Below are positions 17,815 to 25,974 of a stretch of DNA of 46,773 nt, in pieces. Positions within the stretch are counted from its first letter, which is position 1, and each line of letters opens with the position of its first letter. The stretch comes from Steroidobacteraceae bacterium. GTDB lineage: Bacteria > Pseudomonadota > Gammaproteobacteria > Steroidobacterales > Steroidobacteraceae. Under the pieces are notes generated by a model. The model saw only the letters and a list, made by a program, of their open reading frames with translations. It was not told the origin of the DNA and searched no databases. A program made the position numbers and the translations under genes. The DNA is taken from positions 1 to 46,773 of the forward strand of contig JANWJS010000034.1 in the NCBI GenBank assembly GCA_025451845.1, given 5' to 3'.

Positions 17815-18045
17815 ATGCTGATCCTCACGCGACGAGTGGGCGAGACCATCATGGTCGGCGACACGGTGACATTCACCGTGCTCGGGGTCAAAGGCAACCA
17901 GGTGCGATGCGGGATCAACGCGCCTAAGGAGGTCGCCGTGCATCGGGAAGAGATCTACGAGCGGATCCATCGGGAGCGTGAAGCGGAGTCCGTACGGGAT
18001 GGCAACGACTCCCACGACGAGCCGCCCGAGCCGCCCGAGACATAA
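17815..18045 (+). CDS. csrA: Carbon storage regulator CsrA/RsmA
   Basis: A 76-residue CsrA with the canonical start [16 protein letters not shown], core [20 protein letters not shown] and [12 protein letters not shown], including the RNA-contacting strand 1 (LILTRR) and strand 5 (VAVHREEI) regions. The C-terminus is extended by an acidic tail rich in Glu, Asp and Pro. CsrA dimers bind GGA motifs in mRNA leaders and repress or stabilise them. The ATG follows GGGGAGCACGGAGCG, which gives a ribosome site and two GGA triplets, compatible with autoregulation (inference). It lies 82 nt after zwf. Confidence 0.97.
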   Translation: MLILTRRVGETIMVGDTVTFTVLGVKGNQVRCGINAPKEVAVHREEIYERIHREREAESVRDGNDSHDEPPEPPET

Positions 18046-18170
18046 TCGCGCGCCAAAAGCCCGCGGGCGCGAAGCGCGAATCGCGCCGGGAGCCCGCCTG
18101 GCCGCCAAGGACCGTCCGTGGCACGGCGTAGCTGCTAAAATGGCATCTCCCGCTTCCAAGGAGACGCCAG

Positions 18171-18926
18171 ATGCCCCTTCCAGTACGCCGTACCGGCAAC
18201 CCCATGCTGAACGCGAGGACCTTCGGGAGCCTGCCGCGGGTCGGGATCGGGGTGGAGGGAATGACCCTCAAGGGCACGATCGACAAATCGTTCCTGCTGC
18301 TCATCGTCCTCATGGTGGCGGCGCTCTGGCCCTGGTCGCAGATGGCGAGTGGGGACGTCCAGGCGGTCTCGACCCTCACCCTGCTCGGGGCCTTCGGCGG
18401 CTTCATCGCCGCGATGATCGTCGGATTCAGGCCGGCAGCCGCACCCTACCTTGCGGTTCCGTACGCGGCGCTGGAGGGCCTGTTCCTCGGCGGCATCTCG
18501 GCCATCTTCGAGCAACGGTACCATGGCATCGCCATCCAGGCGGTGGGCCTCACGTTCGGCGTGCTCGCCGCCCTCCTGATCGCCTACCGGACAGGCCTGA
18601 TCCGGGTGACGGAGCAGTTCCGGGCAATGGTGGTGGCCGCCACCTTCGGCATACTGCTTTTCTATGTGGCGACCCTGATTCTCGGCTTCTTCCACTTCTC
18701 CCTGCAGGCCCTCTATGCGCCCACTCCGCTCGGCATCGGCATCTCGCTGGTGATCGTCGGAATCGCCGCGCTCAACGTCGTGCTTGCCTTCGATCTCATC
18801 GACCGGGGCGTCGCGGGCGGGGCGCCTAAATTCATGGAGTGGTACTGTGCCTTCAGCCTGATGGTTGCGCTGGTGTGGCTCTACCTCGAGATGCTGCGCC
18901 TGCTGGCGCTGACGCGGCAGCGCTGA
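18171..18926 (+). CDS. Bax inhibitor-1/YccA family membrane protein
   Basis: A 251-residue protein with seven predicted transmembrane helices after a ~35-residue hydrophilic N-terminus. Signatures include AAPYLAVPYAALEGLFLGGI (helix 3 region), AMVVAATFGILLFYVATL and the C-terminal Asp-containing helix LNVVLAFDLIDRG. The family (BI-1, YccA, YetJ) forms pH-sensitive calcium leak channels or modulates the FtsH protease; which applies here is unknown. The ATG at 18171 follows GGAGACGCCAG. The stop codon overlaps the inferred start of the YheU-family gene. Confidence 0.9.
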   Translation: MPLPVRRTGNPMLNARTFGSLPRVGIGVEGMTLKGTIDKSFLLLIVLMVAALWPWSQMASGDVQAVSTLTLLGAFGGFIAAMIVGFRPAAAPYLAVPYAALEGLFLGGISAIFEQRYHGIAIQAVGLTFGVLAALLIAYRTGLIRVTEQFRAMVVAATFGILLFYVATLILGFFHFSLQALYAPTPLGIGISLVIVGIAALNVVLAFDLIDRGVAGGAPKFMEWYCAFSLMVALVWLYLEMLRLLALTRQR

Positions 18927-19171
18927 CCGAGCCCCTCTCCATCCCCCATGCGGAACTCTCCGCCGAAGCGCTGCGGGGGGTAATCGAGTCGTTCGTGCTG
19001 CGTGAGGGCACGGACTACGGGGAGCGCGAGTACTCGCTCGAGCAGAAGGTCGCGCACGTGCGCGCGCAGCTCGAGCGCGGGCAGGCGCGCATCCTCTTCG
19101 ACCCTGAGACCAACACGGTTACCCTCGAGCTCGTGCCCATTGCGGGCCGGCGCAGCGGCGCCCAGCCGTGA
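18923..19171 (+). CDS. YheU-family (UPF0270) small protein
   Basis: The protein aligns with the YheU family: LSIPHAELSAEALRGVIESF, VLREGTDYGEREYSLEQKV and AHVRAQLERGQARILFDPET. Family members start two to four residues before IPH.ELS. In that position the only plausible initiation codon is CTG at 18923, which overlaps the YccA-like gene's stop (CTGA). The nearest GTG in frame (18875) lies deep inside the previous gene and would add 16 foreign residues. I therefore infer translational coupling from a CTG start, giving 82 residues. YheU function is unknown; E. coli has a homologue. Confidence 0.75.
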   Translation: MTEPLSIPHAELSAEALRGVIESFVLREGTDYGEREYSLEQKVAHVRAQLERGQARILFDPETNTVTLELVPIAGRRSGAQP

Positions 19172-19237
19172 GCTCGACGTGGCCTGCCGCTTGCTCGATC
19201 CTTCGTGGTATCCATCACAAATATGAGGATCGAAACC

Positions 19238-19444
19238 ATGAACAGCGATCGCACGGCCGGCCAGTGGAAGCAGATCAAGGGCAACATCAAGGAGCAGTGG
19301 GGCAAGCTCACGGACGATGACCTGACCCAGCTCGAGGGACATAGCGACCAGCTCGCGGGCAGGCTGCAGGAAAGATACGGCCTCGCGCGCGAGGAAGCGG
19401 AGCGCCAGGCGCGGGACTTCAGCACGCGTCACAACTGGCACTGA
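19238..19444 (+). CDS. CsbD-family stress response protein
   Basis: A 68-residue CsbD-like protein: NSDRTAGQWKQIKGNIKEQW, GKLTDDDLTQLEG, DQLAGRLQERYG and EEAERQARDF. These small helical proteins are induced by general stress (sigma-B in Bacillus, envelope or osmotic stress in proteobacteria); E. coli YjbJ is a relative. The ATG at 19238 follows GAGGATCGAAACC, a good ribosome site, and starts at the conserved MN.D...G.W. Monocistronic by spacing. Confidence 0.92.
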   Translation: MNSDRTAGQWKQIKGNIKEQWGKLTDDDLTQLEGHSDQLAGRLQERYGLAREEAERQARDFSTRHNWH

Positions 19445-19614
19445 GCGCCAGAAGCGCTCGTCCTGCGCGTGCCGCGCCGCCACCAAGGAAGGCCGGCGGC
19501 GCGGCCCTTTGGCGGACCGCCGTGCCTTAAGCTCCGCTTGTCGCAACCATCGGTGAGCCGGGCAACCTCGCGATAATATGAACCCCGCGAAGTTGGCTCG
19601 GGGCGACACAACCG

Positions 19615-21963
19615 ATGAGAACAATCACACGCGCCATGACTGCCGTGGCCTTTGCCGGCGTGCTCGGATCCGCGGGCGCGGCGGCAGCCGGTCCCGACCT
19701 CGCGGCCCTCAGCCGGATTCCCGCGGTTTCCGGCTACGAGCAGACGCTCGCGGCGGCGATCCGGCGCGACCTCGGCGCGCTGGGCTTACACCCCAACAGC
19801 GACAACCTCGATGACGTCTGGGTGACCGTCGGCAGCGGCTCGCCCCACCGTCTGATCGTCGCGGCTATCGACCAGCCCGGTTACGTGGTGAGTGGCATCA
19901 CGCCGCAGGGGTACCTGCGGGTGCAGAGGTTGCCGCAGCTCGAGCCGAATGCCGTGTTCGATACCTTGAGCTTCGCTCAGGCCGTACAGGTGCAGACTGC
20001 AAACGGCGCGGTGGATGGCGCGTTTGCCGGTCTCAGCATCCATCTTGCGCCGCAACGCCTGAATCCGCCCAGCATGACTCACCTCGATGAGCTCTACCTG
20101 GACATCGGCGCGCGGTCGGAGGCCGTGGCCCGCGCCGCCGGCGCGGACATCCTCGATCCCGTGAGCCTCGCGCAGCCGCCGATCACAATCGGCGCGGACG
20201 ATGAGGCCGGAGCCGATGCCGGCGACCGATTCGGCTGGGAGGTGTTGCTCGAAGTCGCCCGAAATCTGCGCCGGGCGCGTGCTACGGGCACGACGACGCT
20301 CGCCTTCGTGACGCAAGAGTGGCTCGGCGGGCGTGGCCTCGTGCGACTGCTGACAGAGTTGCCGGCGGACGAATTGATCTTCGTCGGGCGTGTGACACAG
20401 CAGACATCGGCTGGCGCAACCGGGGGCGGCACAACTGCGGGCAGGGCGGCGACACCCGTGCCCGGTGAGGGAGTGTTGGTCGGTGGGCCGGGCGGCGCGC
20501 AAGGCTCCACGGGTGATCTCGCGGCGGCTCTCCAGTCTCTGGCGAGCGCCCAACATATTCCTTGTCACGCGGTCGCGGCGTCGTCGCCGCGCATCTTTGG
20601 CTTCGCGACGCTTCCTGCGATGCCGCACCGTCTGGCGGAGCTGGGAGTGCCGACCCTGTTGCCGGTGACCCCTGCCGAGACCTTCTCGCGCGGTGATCTG
20701 CGCGAGCTCACACATCTGCTCGCGGCGTATCTCAGGGAGCCCGCAATACAGATGAGTGCCGCGGACGATCCTTTCGATGCAGCCAGGCCCTCGGTCATAG
20801 CGGACGTTGCCGCCACCAGGGACCAGCACGCGCAGAGCGCTATGCCTGCGGATAGCAGCAGCGCCTCGGACGGTCCCATGCTCGATGGGCAGGTCGCCCC
20901 CACATTGCGGGCACTCTCGCTGGCTTATGGCGCGAGCGGTCATGAGGAGGGCGTGCGCGAAGCCCTCCTCGCGCAGCTTCCGGCTTGGGCACGTTCCCTG
21001 ACGAAGAAAGACTCGGCGGGCAATCTGGTGCTTTCACTCGGAAGTCGGCCGCGCGGCGATCACGGCCCCGATCTCGTCTTCGACGCGCACATGGACGAGA
21101 TCGGCTACCAGGTAACTCGGATCGAGACGGACGGCCGCCTGCAGGTGAAGGAGATCGGCGGGTTCTATGGCAGGTACTACCTCGGTCACGTGACGTTGGT
21201 TCACACCAGCAGCGGCCGCACAGTCGGGGGAGTGCTGGCGCCGCCTGCGGGTTGGGACCGCTCCAATTTCAGCTGGCCGCCCGCCTTCAGCTCTCTCCAG
21301 CAGCCGGCGTATGCCTATGTCGGCACCCACGATGCAGCGGCAACCGAGAAGCTCGGAATTCACGTGGGTGACTATCTGACCATTCCCAAGACTTACCGGC
21401 CGCTCCTCGGCTCATTGACTTCGGTGCGCAGTCTCGATGATCGCGTCGGCGATACGGCGCTCGTGGAAGCTGTGCGCGCGCTGGGGCCGGACTTTGCGCA
21501 CAAGTGGCCGAATCGGCGGGTGACCTTCGTCTTTACAACGGGCGAGGAGGTGGGACTGGATGGTGCCAAGGCGTATGCGGAGAATGCGGCGAAGCAAGGA
21601 CGTGCTCCGGATGTGGTGTTCGCCATAGACACCTTCGTCAGCAGCGATTCACCCCTCGAGACGCAGCGTTTTGCCGACGCCGTGCTGGGACGAGGCTTCG
21701 TAGTGCGTGCGGTCGACAATTCCAACATTGATCCGCCTGCAGACGTCGCGCGTGTCATCAGGTTGGCACGCGATCACAACATACCGGTTCAATACGGCGC
21801 GACTGGGGGCGGCAATGACGGCTCCGCGTACACGAGCTACGGGACGGTGGACGTGGCGCTGGGGTGGCCGATGACCTATTCCCACTCGCCGGTCGAAACG
21901 GCGAGCACGCAGGATGTCGCCGCGCTCAGCCGGATGGTCGCGGTGCTCGCGACGCAATGGTGA
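19615..21963 (+). CDS. Secreted tandem M42-type peptidase, N-terminal domain degenerate
   Basis: A 782-residue protein with a signal peptide (MRTITRAMTAVAFAGVLGSA, cleavage near AAAAG) and two M42 aminopeptidase-like halves. The second half (about 430-782) keeps the co-catalytic metal site: FDAHMDEIGY (His492, Asp494), TTGEEVGLDGA (Glu644/Glu645), AIDTFVSSDSP (Asp672) and YSHSPVE near the C-terminus. The first half (about 28-375) has the same layout but reads AAIDQPGY where the His/Asp ligand motif should be, and TQEWLGGRG in place of the TxEE.G.RGA motif, so it is probably inactive. M42 enzymes are tetrahedral (TET) aminopeptidases, usually cytosolic and single-domain, so export and duplication are both unusual. 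ATG at 19615. Confidence 0.85.
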   Translation: MRTITRAMTAVAFAGVLGSAGAAAAGPDLAALSRIPAVSGYEQTLAAAIRRDLGALGLHPNSDNLDDVWVTVGSGSPHRLIVAAIDQPGYVVSGITPQGYLRVQRLPQLEPNAVFDTLSFAQAVQVQTANGAVDGAFAGLSIHLAPQRLNPPSMTHLDELYLDIGARSEAVARAAGADILDPVSLAQPPITIGADDEAGADAGDRFGWEVLLEVARNLRRARATGTTTLAFVTQEWLGGRGLVRLLTELPADELIFVGRVTQQTSAGATGGGTTAGRAATPVPGEGVLVGGPGGAQGSTGDLAAALQSLASAQHIPCHAVAASSPRIFGFATLPAMPHRLAELGVPTLLPVTPAETFSRGDLRELTHLLAAYLREPAIQMSAADDPFDAARPSVIADVAATRDQHAQSAMPADSSSASDGPMLDGQVAPTLRALSLAYGASGHEEGVREALLAQLPAWARSLTKKDSAGNLVLSLGSRPRGDHGPDLVFDAHMDEIGYQVTRIETDGRLQVKEIGGFYGRYYLGHVTLVHTSSGRTVGGVLAPPAGWDRSNFSWPPAFSSLQQPAYAYVGTHDAAATEKLGIHVGDYLTIPKTYRPLLGSLTSVRSLDDRVGDTALVEAVRALGPDFAHKWPNRRVTFVFTTGEEVGLDGAKAYAENAAKQGRAPDVVFAIDTFVSSDSPLETQRFADAVLGRGFVVRAVDNSNIDPPADVARVIRLARDHNIPVQYGATGGGNDGSAYTSYGTVDVALGWPMTYSHSPVETASTQDVAALSRMVAVLATQW

Positions 21964-21970
21964 GGTGCCG

Positions 21971-22690
21971 CTAGCGCAGGACCTCGTCCAGGAACTGCAG
22001 GAGCGCGTGCCAGGCCCGGCGGTCGGCCGCTTCGTCGTACACCATGCCGTTGGCGCGGTCCTTGGCCTGGGGGTTGGTAAACGAGTGCATGGTGTTGCCG
22101 TAGGCATGGATCTGCCAGTCGGCGCCGGCCGCGGTGAGTTCCCGGGCGACCGCGAGCACGTCTTCCGGCGGGCTCAGGGGATCGGCGTAGCCGTGGAGCA
22201 CGAGAACTTTCGCGCGGATCTTGGCCGGCGACGGCAGCCCGGTCGGTTTGAGGAGGCCGTGGAGGGCGACCACGCCGCGCAGGTCCGCGCCGCTTCGGGC
22301 CAGATCCAACACGCACATTCCCCCGAAGCAGAACCCCAGGGCGCCGATGCGGCGGGTGTCAACCTCCGGCAGTTGGTTCACGGCGGTGAGCGCCGCGGTC
22401 ACCCGGCGGGCGAGCAGCGCACGGTCCTGGACGAAGGGAGTGATCAGCGCGGAGCATTCGGCATTCGTGGTGCCGCGCCTGCCCTTGCCGAACATATCGA
22501 GCGCGAAAGTCGCGAATCCATGCCAGGCGAGGCGCCGCGCCTTGCGCTCCACGAACTCCCCCCGCCCGCCCCATTCGTGGCCAATCAGCAGGGCGGGTAA
22601 CGGACCCGGGCGCGAGTCGTCGTGGCAGAAGAAACCCTCGAGGAGAGTGGAGCCATCCCGGTACTCGATCAGCCGCTCGCGAATCGCCAT
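21971..22690 (-). CDS. Dienelactone hydrolase family protein
   Basis: A 239-residue alpha/beta hydrolase. The nucleophile elbow is GFCFGG with Cys121, completed by Asp170 (LHGYADPLS) and His202 (NTMHSFTNP); Glu39 in IGHEWGG is the helper glutamate seen in dienelactone hydrolases. DLHs hydrolyse dienelactone to maleylacetate in aromatic degradation, but many relatives are general esterases and no aromatic-catabolic neighbour is present. The ATG at 22690 follows AGGAG by 6 nt; longer frames upstream are unlikely. Divergent from the carbonic anhydrase. Confidence 0.92.
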   Translation of the reverse strand: MAIRERLIEYRDGSTLLEGFFCHDDSRPGPLPALLIGHEWGGRGEFVERKARRLAWHGFATFALDMFGKGRRGTTNAECSALITPFVQDRALLARRVTAALTAVNQLPEVDTRRIGALGFCFGGMCVLDLARSGADLRGVVALHGLLKPTGLPSPAKIRAKVLVLHGYADPLSPPEDVLAVARELTAAGADWQIHAYGNTMHSFTNPQAKDRANGMVYDEAADRRAWHALLQFLDEVLR

Positions 22691-22861
22691 GGTCGCTCCT
22701 CTTGCGTCGCACCCCGGGGGAAGGGCGCGCGGAGAGGGGATTCTAGCAAGGCGAGGGCATCGGGAATGAATCGTCAGACGGGGCCGAGCCATCGTACCGC
22801 CGCGGGATGGCGCACGCGTGTTACGCTTGCGGCCGACACCAGGAATGAGAGCCGGCCCCAT

Positions 22862-23485
22862 ATGATCCCCGCAGCGGAGGCGCTCAAGCGCCTCAAAGAC
22901 GGCAACCGCCGCTTCGTCGAGCGCGCGCGCAACCGCGGTGCGCTGCTCGATGCCGCGACACGGCTCGAGCTCACCCAGAGCCAGGAGCCTTTCGCCATCG
23001 TGCTCGGATGCTCGGATGCGCGCGTTCCGGCCGAGATCGTCTTCGATCAGGGGCTCGGGGATCTTTTCGTCATCCGCGTGGCCGGCAACATCGTCTCACC
23101 CTCGCAGATCGGCAGTGTCGAGTTCGCCGCCTCGCGTTTCGGGACGCGGCTGGTCGTCGTGCTCGGGCACTCCCAGTGCGGTGCCATCCGGGCGACCCTG
23201 GAAGAGCTGCGCCAGCCCGCGGAGAACCAATCCCGCAACATCCGCTCCATCGTCGACCGCGTGCGCCCCTCGGTCGAGGTTCTGCTCAAGACCGACCTGC
23301 GCCACGATGAGGCGGCGCTCGTGCGACACGCAGTGCGCGCCAACGTTGGCGTCTCCGTCAGTCACCTGCGATACGGCTCGGATGTGCTCGAGAAACTGAT
23401 CCGCAACGAGGGGCTCGCAGTAGTCGGTGCCGAATACTCGCTGGAGACAGGAGAGGTCGAGTTTTTCGACGGTCTGGCCGACTAG
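22862..23485 (+). CDS. Beta-class carbonic anhydrase
   Basis: A 207-residue beta-CA interconverting CO2 and bicarbonate in the cytosol. Zinc ligands are Cys50 (GCSDARV, with Asp52 and Arg54 forming the catalytic dyad), His103 and Cys106 (LGHSQCGAI). The usual dimer N-terminal arm (AAEALKRLKDGNRRFVE) is present. The ATG at 22862 fits the family start. It lies divergent from the dienelactone hydrolase with 171 nt between starts. Confidence 0.95.
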   Translation: MIPAAEALKRLKDGNRRFVERARNRGALLDAATRLELTQSQEPFAIVLGCSDARVPAEIVFDQGLGDLFVIRVAGNIVSPSQIGSVEFAASRFGTRLVVVLGHSQCGAIRATLEELRQPAENQSRNIRSIVDRVRPSVEVLLKTDLRHDEAALVRHAVRANVGVSVSHLRYGSDVLEKLIRNEGLAVVGAEYSLETGEVEFFDGLAD

Positions 23486-23606
23486 CGAGGGTCTGGCAGC
23501 TTAGCGGCCGTTTCACCGGATAGTCTGCCTGGCGCACGCCGCGCCCGCCGGAACTCGCGCTTCGAACGGCCCGTTTAGGGTCCATCCATTCTCTTGGAGG
23601 ACCGAC

Positions 23607-24086
23607 ATGACCCTCCTGGACGTCTTCGGCGTGACGAACCACATCGAGTGGTGGCAGGAGTTGCCCCGCGCATTCGTGGTCTTCTTCTTCGGGCTCATTC
23701 TGCTGCGCATATCCGGCCGCCGCGCTTTCGCCCGCTGGTCGGCGCTCGACATCATCATCTCCGTCATCATGGGCTCGAGCCTAGGTCGCGCCCTGACGGG
23801 CTCAGCGCCGCTCGGCGGGACGATGCTCGCGATGATGCTGCTCGCCTTCCTGCACTGGATATTGGCGCGAATGGCCGCCCGATCGGAGGGGTTTGCCCAC
23901 TTCGTCGAAGGCGGCGCCGTAATACTGGGGCAGGCGGGGGGTGTCTCCGTGCACCAATTGCGACAGCACAACATCAGCGCGACTGATTTGCAGGAAGCGC
24001 TGCGCAAGGAGCAAATAACGGATGTCGCTCGCACCCGCCAGGTCACCTTGGAGCCAAGCGGCAACATCACCGTGCTACCGGCGTGA
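23607..24086 (+). CDS. DUF421 (YetF-like) membrane protein
   Basis: A 159-residue protein with two or three N-terminal transmembrane helices (about 20-40, 50-65, 70-90) and a cytoplasmic C-terminal domain. It carries the DUF421 signature LRISGRRAFARWSALDIIIS and the C-terminal GGVSVHQLRQHNISATDLQE followed by QVTLEPSGNITVL. YetF-like proteins contribute to spore or stress phenotypes in Bacillus; the molecular role is unknown. The ATG follows CTTGGAGGACCGAC. It converges with the next gene, 7 nt separating the stops. Confidence 0.9.
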   Translation: MTLLDVFGVTNHIEWWQELPRAFVVFFFGLILLRISGRRAFARWSALDIIISVIMGSSLGRALTGSAPLGGTMLAMMLLAFLHWILARMAARSEGFAHFVEGGAVILGQAGGVSVHQLRQHNISATDLQEALRKEQITDVARTRQVTLEPSGNITVLPA

Positions 24087-24093
24087 TGCAGTG

Positions 24094-24309
24094 TCAGGAT
24101 CGCTTGAAGAGGCCCGCGCCGAGCAGCACGATGCCGGCGCCGAGAACCGTGCCGCCCACCCAGCCGGGGAGTGTCCGCTCCTGCTGCATTTTGGCCTCGA
24201 GATTACCCAGCTTGAACACGCTCTGCTCGGCTGCGTACCGGGGAGGGCGCAGGATCAGGAAAACGCCCGCTGCAATCAGCACCAGGCCGGCGATCAGGGA
24301 AGCTCTCAT
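24094..24309 (-). CDS. Small two-helix membrane protein
   Basis: A 71-residue protein with two hydrophobic helices (SLIAGLVLIAAGVFLILR and GGTVLGAGIVLLGAGL) joined by a polar loop KLGNLEAKMQQERTLPGW. I have the impression that this layout is common among uncharacterised proteobacterial membrane proteins. The GGAGGG immediately before the ATG is closer than normal ribosome-site spacing, so the start or its efficiency is uncertain. It follows the coiled-coil gene by 16 nt and is probably co-transcribed. Confidence 0.65.
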   Translation of the reverse strand: MRASLIAGLVLIAAGVFLILRPPRYAAEQSVFKLGNLEAKMQQERTLPGWVGGTVLGAGIVLLGAGLFKRS

Positions 24310-24325
24310 CCCTCCATTGTATCAG

Positions 24326-24580
24326 CTAGATCCACTTGAATCCCCGCGCCATGACTCCCAGGATCGCCGCGCTCTGAAGCAGCATCCCTATGCGGTTCGA
24401 GGCCAAGCCGCGCGTCAGTCTGTCTCTCAGCTCCGCCATCTCCTTGCGGAGCTCGCGAATATCGAGCTTTATGTCCCCGATATCCGACCGAATGTAGGAC
24501 ACGTCTGATTCGAGCCGTGTTACACGGGATTCCAGGGATTGGGTTTGATCCGCCATTGCCGCCGCGTTCACCACCGCCAT
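24326..24580 (-). CDS. Small coiled-coil protein with C-terminal hydrophobic segment
   Basis: An 84-residue protein. Residues about 12-60 form a heptad-rich coiled coil (SLESRVTRLESDVSYIRSDI, then DIKLDIRELRKEMAELRDRL), followed by a short, moderately hydrophobic tail (IGMLLQSAAILGVMARG) that may anchor it in the membrane. The ATG at 24580 is fixed by AAGGAGAG five nt upstream. The resemblance is to short phage- or bacterium-encoded 'hemolysin XhlA-like' or DUF1640-like coiled-coil proteins, but I cannot assign a family. Confidence 0.65.
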   Translation of the reverse strand: MAVVNAAAMADQTQSLESRVTRLESDVSYIRSDIGDIKLDIRELRKEMAELRDRLTRGLASNRIGMLLQSAAILGVMARGFKWI

Positions 24581-24763
24581 TTCCGCTCTCCTTAGGTCAC
24601 GCCTGCTCATGCATTCCAGCAAAGAGAGCAGGTCCTCGCCAGCCCGCAAAATCGGTCGCTTGCGGCAATTTTGTGAGATTTCGGTGTGGCCGCCAATGAT
24701 TTAGAACAAATGTTCCGTCCGTAAAGGGCGTGCTGTTTCGACGTTAGGAACTGCGTTGGCCTG

Positions 24764-25495
24764 TTAGGCCATCCCGCCACTCACCGAGATAATTTGAGAG
24801 GTGACGTAGGAGGCATCCTCCGAGGCAAGGAACGCCACCACCGCGGCCACCTCCGCGGGAAGGCCGGCGCGGTTCATGGGCACCAACCGTTCGATGGCCT
24901 CCTCATCGAACAAGCCCTCGCTCATCGGTGTATTGATGATTCCGGGGGCCACCGCGTTGACCGTGATCCCGCGGCTGGCGACCTCGAGAGCCAAGGCCTT
25001 GGTGGCGGAGTTGAGCGCTCCTTTGGCGGCGGCGTAGTTGACCTGTCCCTTGTTGCCGATGAGAGCCGAGACCGATGAGATGTTGACGATCCGTCCCCAG
25101 CGGGTGCGGATCATGGGCATGAGCAGCGGTTGTGTCACATTGAAGAAGCCGCTGACCGAGACGTCGATGACCTGGTGCCACTGTTCCGGACGCATTCCCG
25201 GCAGGATGGCGTCGTCGATAATGCCGGCATTGTTCACCAGGATCTGAATAGGCCCCGAGGTCAGCGCGGACTCCACTGCACTGCGCGTACTTTCCCTATC
25301 GGTCACATCGAAATGCAGGGCCGCGGCGCTGCCGCCCGCGGCGATGATTTCCTCGACGAGCTTCTCCGCGGCGTCGACCCCTTTGCGGGCATGCACGTAT
25401 ACATGGTGTCCGTCGCTCGCCAGTCGCCGGCATATGGCGGCGCCGATGCCGCCGCTGCCACCCGTGACCAGCGCCCGCTTGACCGTCTCATTCAT
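24764..25495 (-). CDS. 3-ketoacyl-ACP reductase of aryl-polyene cluster (ApeQ/FabG-like)
   Basis: A 243-residue classical SDR. The NADPH loop is TGGSGGIGAA, NNAG is at 88-91, and the catalytic set is Ser141, Tyr154 and Lys158 (NISSVSALIG, NYAAAKGAL). In aryl-polyene synthesis the KR reduces the beta-keto group after each condensation, giving the hydroxyacyl-ACP that the dehydratase converts to a conjugated double bond. Its ATG overlaps the dehydratase stop by 4 nt, and it is the last gene of the minus-strand pigment operon. FabG of primary metabolism would look similar, but the context decides. Confidence 0.93.
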   Translation of the reverse strand: MNETVKRALVTGGSGGIGAAICRRLASDGHHVYVHARKGVDAAEKLVEEIIAAGGSAAALHFDVTDRESTRSAVESALTSGPIQILVNNAGIIDDAILPGMRPEQWHQVIDVSVSGFFNVTQPLLMPMIRTRWGRIVNISSVSALIGNKGQVNYAAAKGALNSATKALALEVASRGITVNAVAPGIINTPMSEGLFDEEAIERLVPMNRAGLPAEVAAVVAFLASEDASYVTSQIISVSGGMA

Positions 25496-25974
25496 GCTTG
25501 CGTCACTCCAAACACGATGCTGGCGCGGCCGGTGAGGAGATCGTGACCGCCGCTCGATACCGTGAACTCGTACAACGTGCTGCTCTCATCGCCCGCCAGT
25601 CGCGCGGCGAGCGCTATCAGATCGCTCTCGAGATCGTCGAGACGGCTGACGAGCAGCACGAGATTCCTCACGCTCGTCAGCAGCCCTGCGCGGGGCTGCG
25701 CGCCAGCCATGTGGGCCATGATCGCGCCATGTACCGCCATGGCTTGCGCGGCGTACTCCACTCCGCATGCCGCACCCAGCCGGCCGTGAGCGCGCAGCGG
25801 ATTGTCCGCCAGCCGATGGCTGGTCGCGCGGCACCTGATGCGCGCCGTATCCCAGCTCAAGACCTCATCCAGGAGACACATGCGCCCCCGATGCGGAATG
25901 TGACTCTCGATCCAGCCGCGATCGAGACACGTGCCGCCCGGCAGGCGATTGAATGGCGTCGTGCCTAGCGACAC
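25492..25974 (-). CDS. 3-hydroxyacyl-ACP dehydratase (ApeP-like hotdog)
   Basis: A 160-residue hotdog-fold protein with the signature IESHIPHRGRMCLLDEV near the N-terminus (the IPH.G....D motif of ApeP-type dehydratases) and a typical central helix region (AAQAMAVHG). In characterised aryl-polyene systems two dehydratases, ApeI and ApeP, cooperate to make the trans double bonds. The start is a GTG at 25974 that overlaps the chain-length-factor stop by 10 nt. Downstream it overlaps the ketoreductase by 4 nt. Confidence 0.85.
   Translation of the reverse strand: MSLGTTPFNRLPGGTCLDRGWIESHIPHRGRMCLLDEVLSWDTARIRCRATSHRLADNPLRAHGRLGAACGVEYAAQAMAVHGAIMAHMAGAQPRAGLLTSVRNLVLLVSRLDDLESDLIALAARLAGDESSTLYEFTVSSGGHDLLTGRASIVFGVTQA

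Noticed and set aside
19786..20943. A 385-codon minus-strand frame opposite the peptidase
   Set aside because: Arg/Gly/Cys-rich translation without a family; the plus strand encodes the M42 peptidase. Shadow.
24645..24666. CCGCAA/TTGCGG hairpin upstream of the coiled-coil gene
   Set aside because: Only 6 bp with a 10-nt loop and no further support as a regulatory element.
24764..25495. Ketoreductase as the fatty acid FabG
   Set aside because: Operon position, overlap with the ApeP-like dehydratase and the absence of fabD/acpP/fabF neighbours favour a pigment role.
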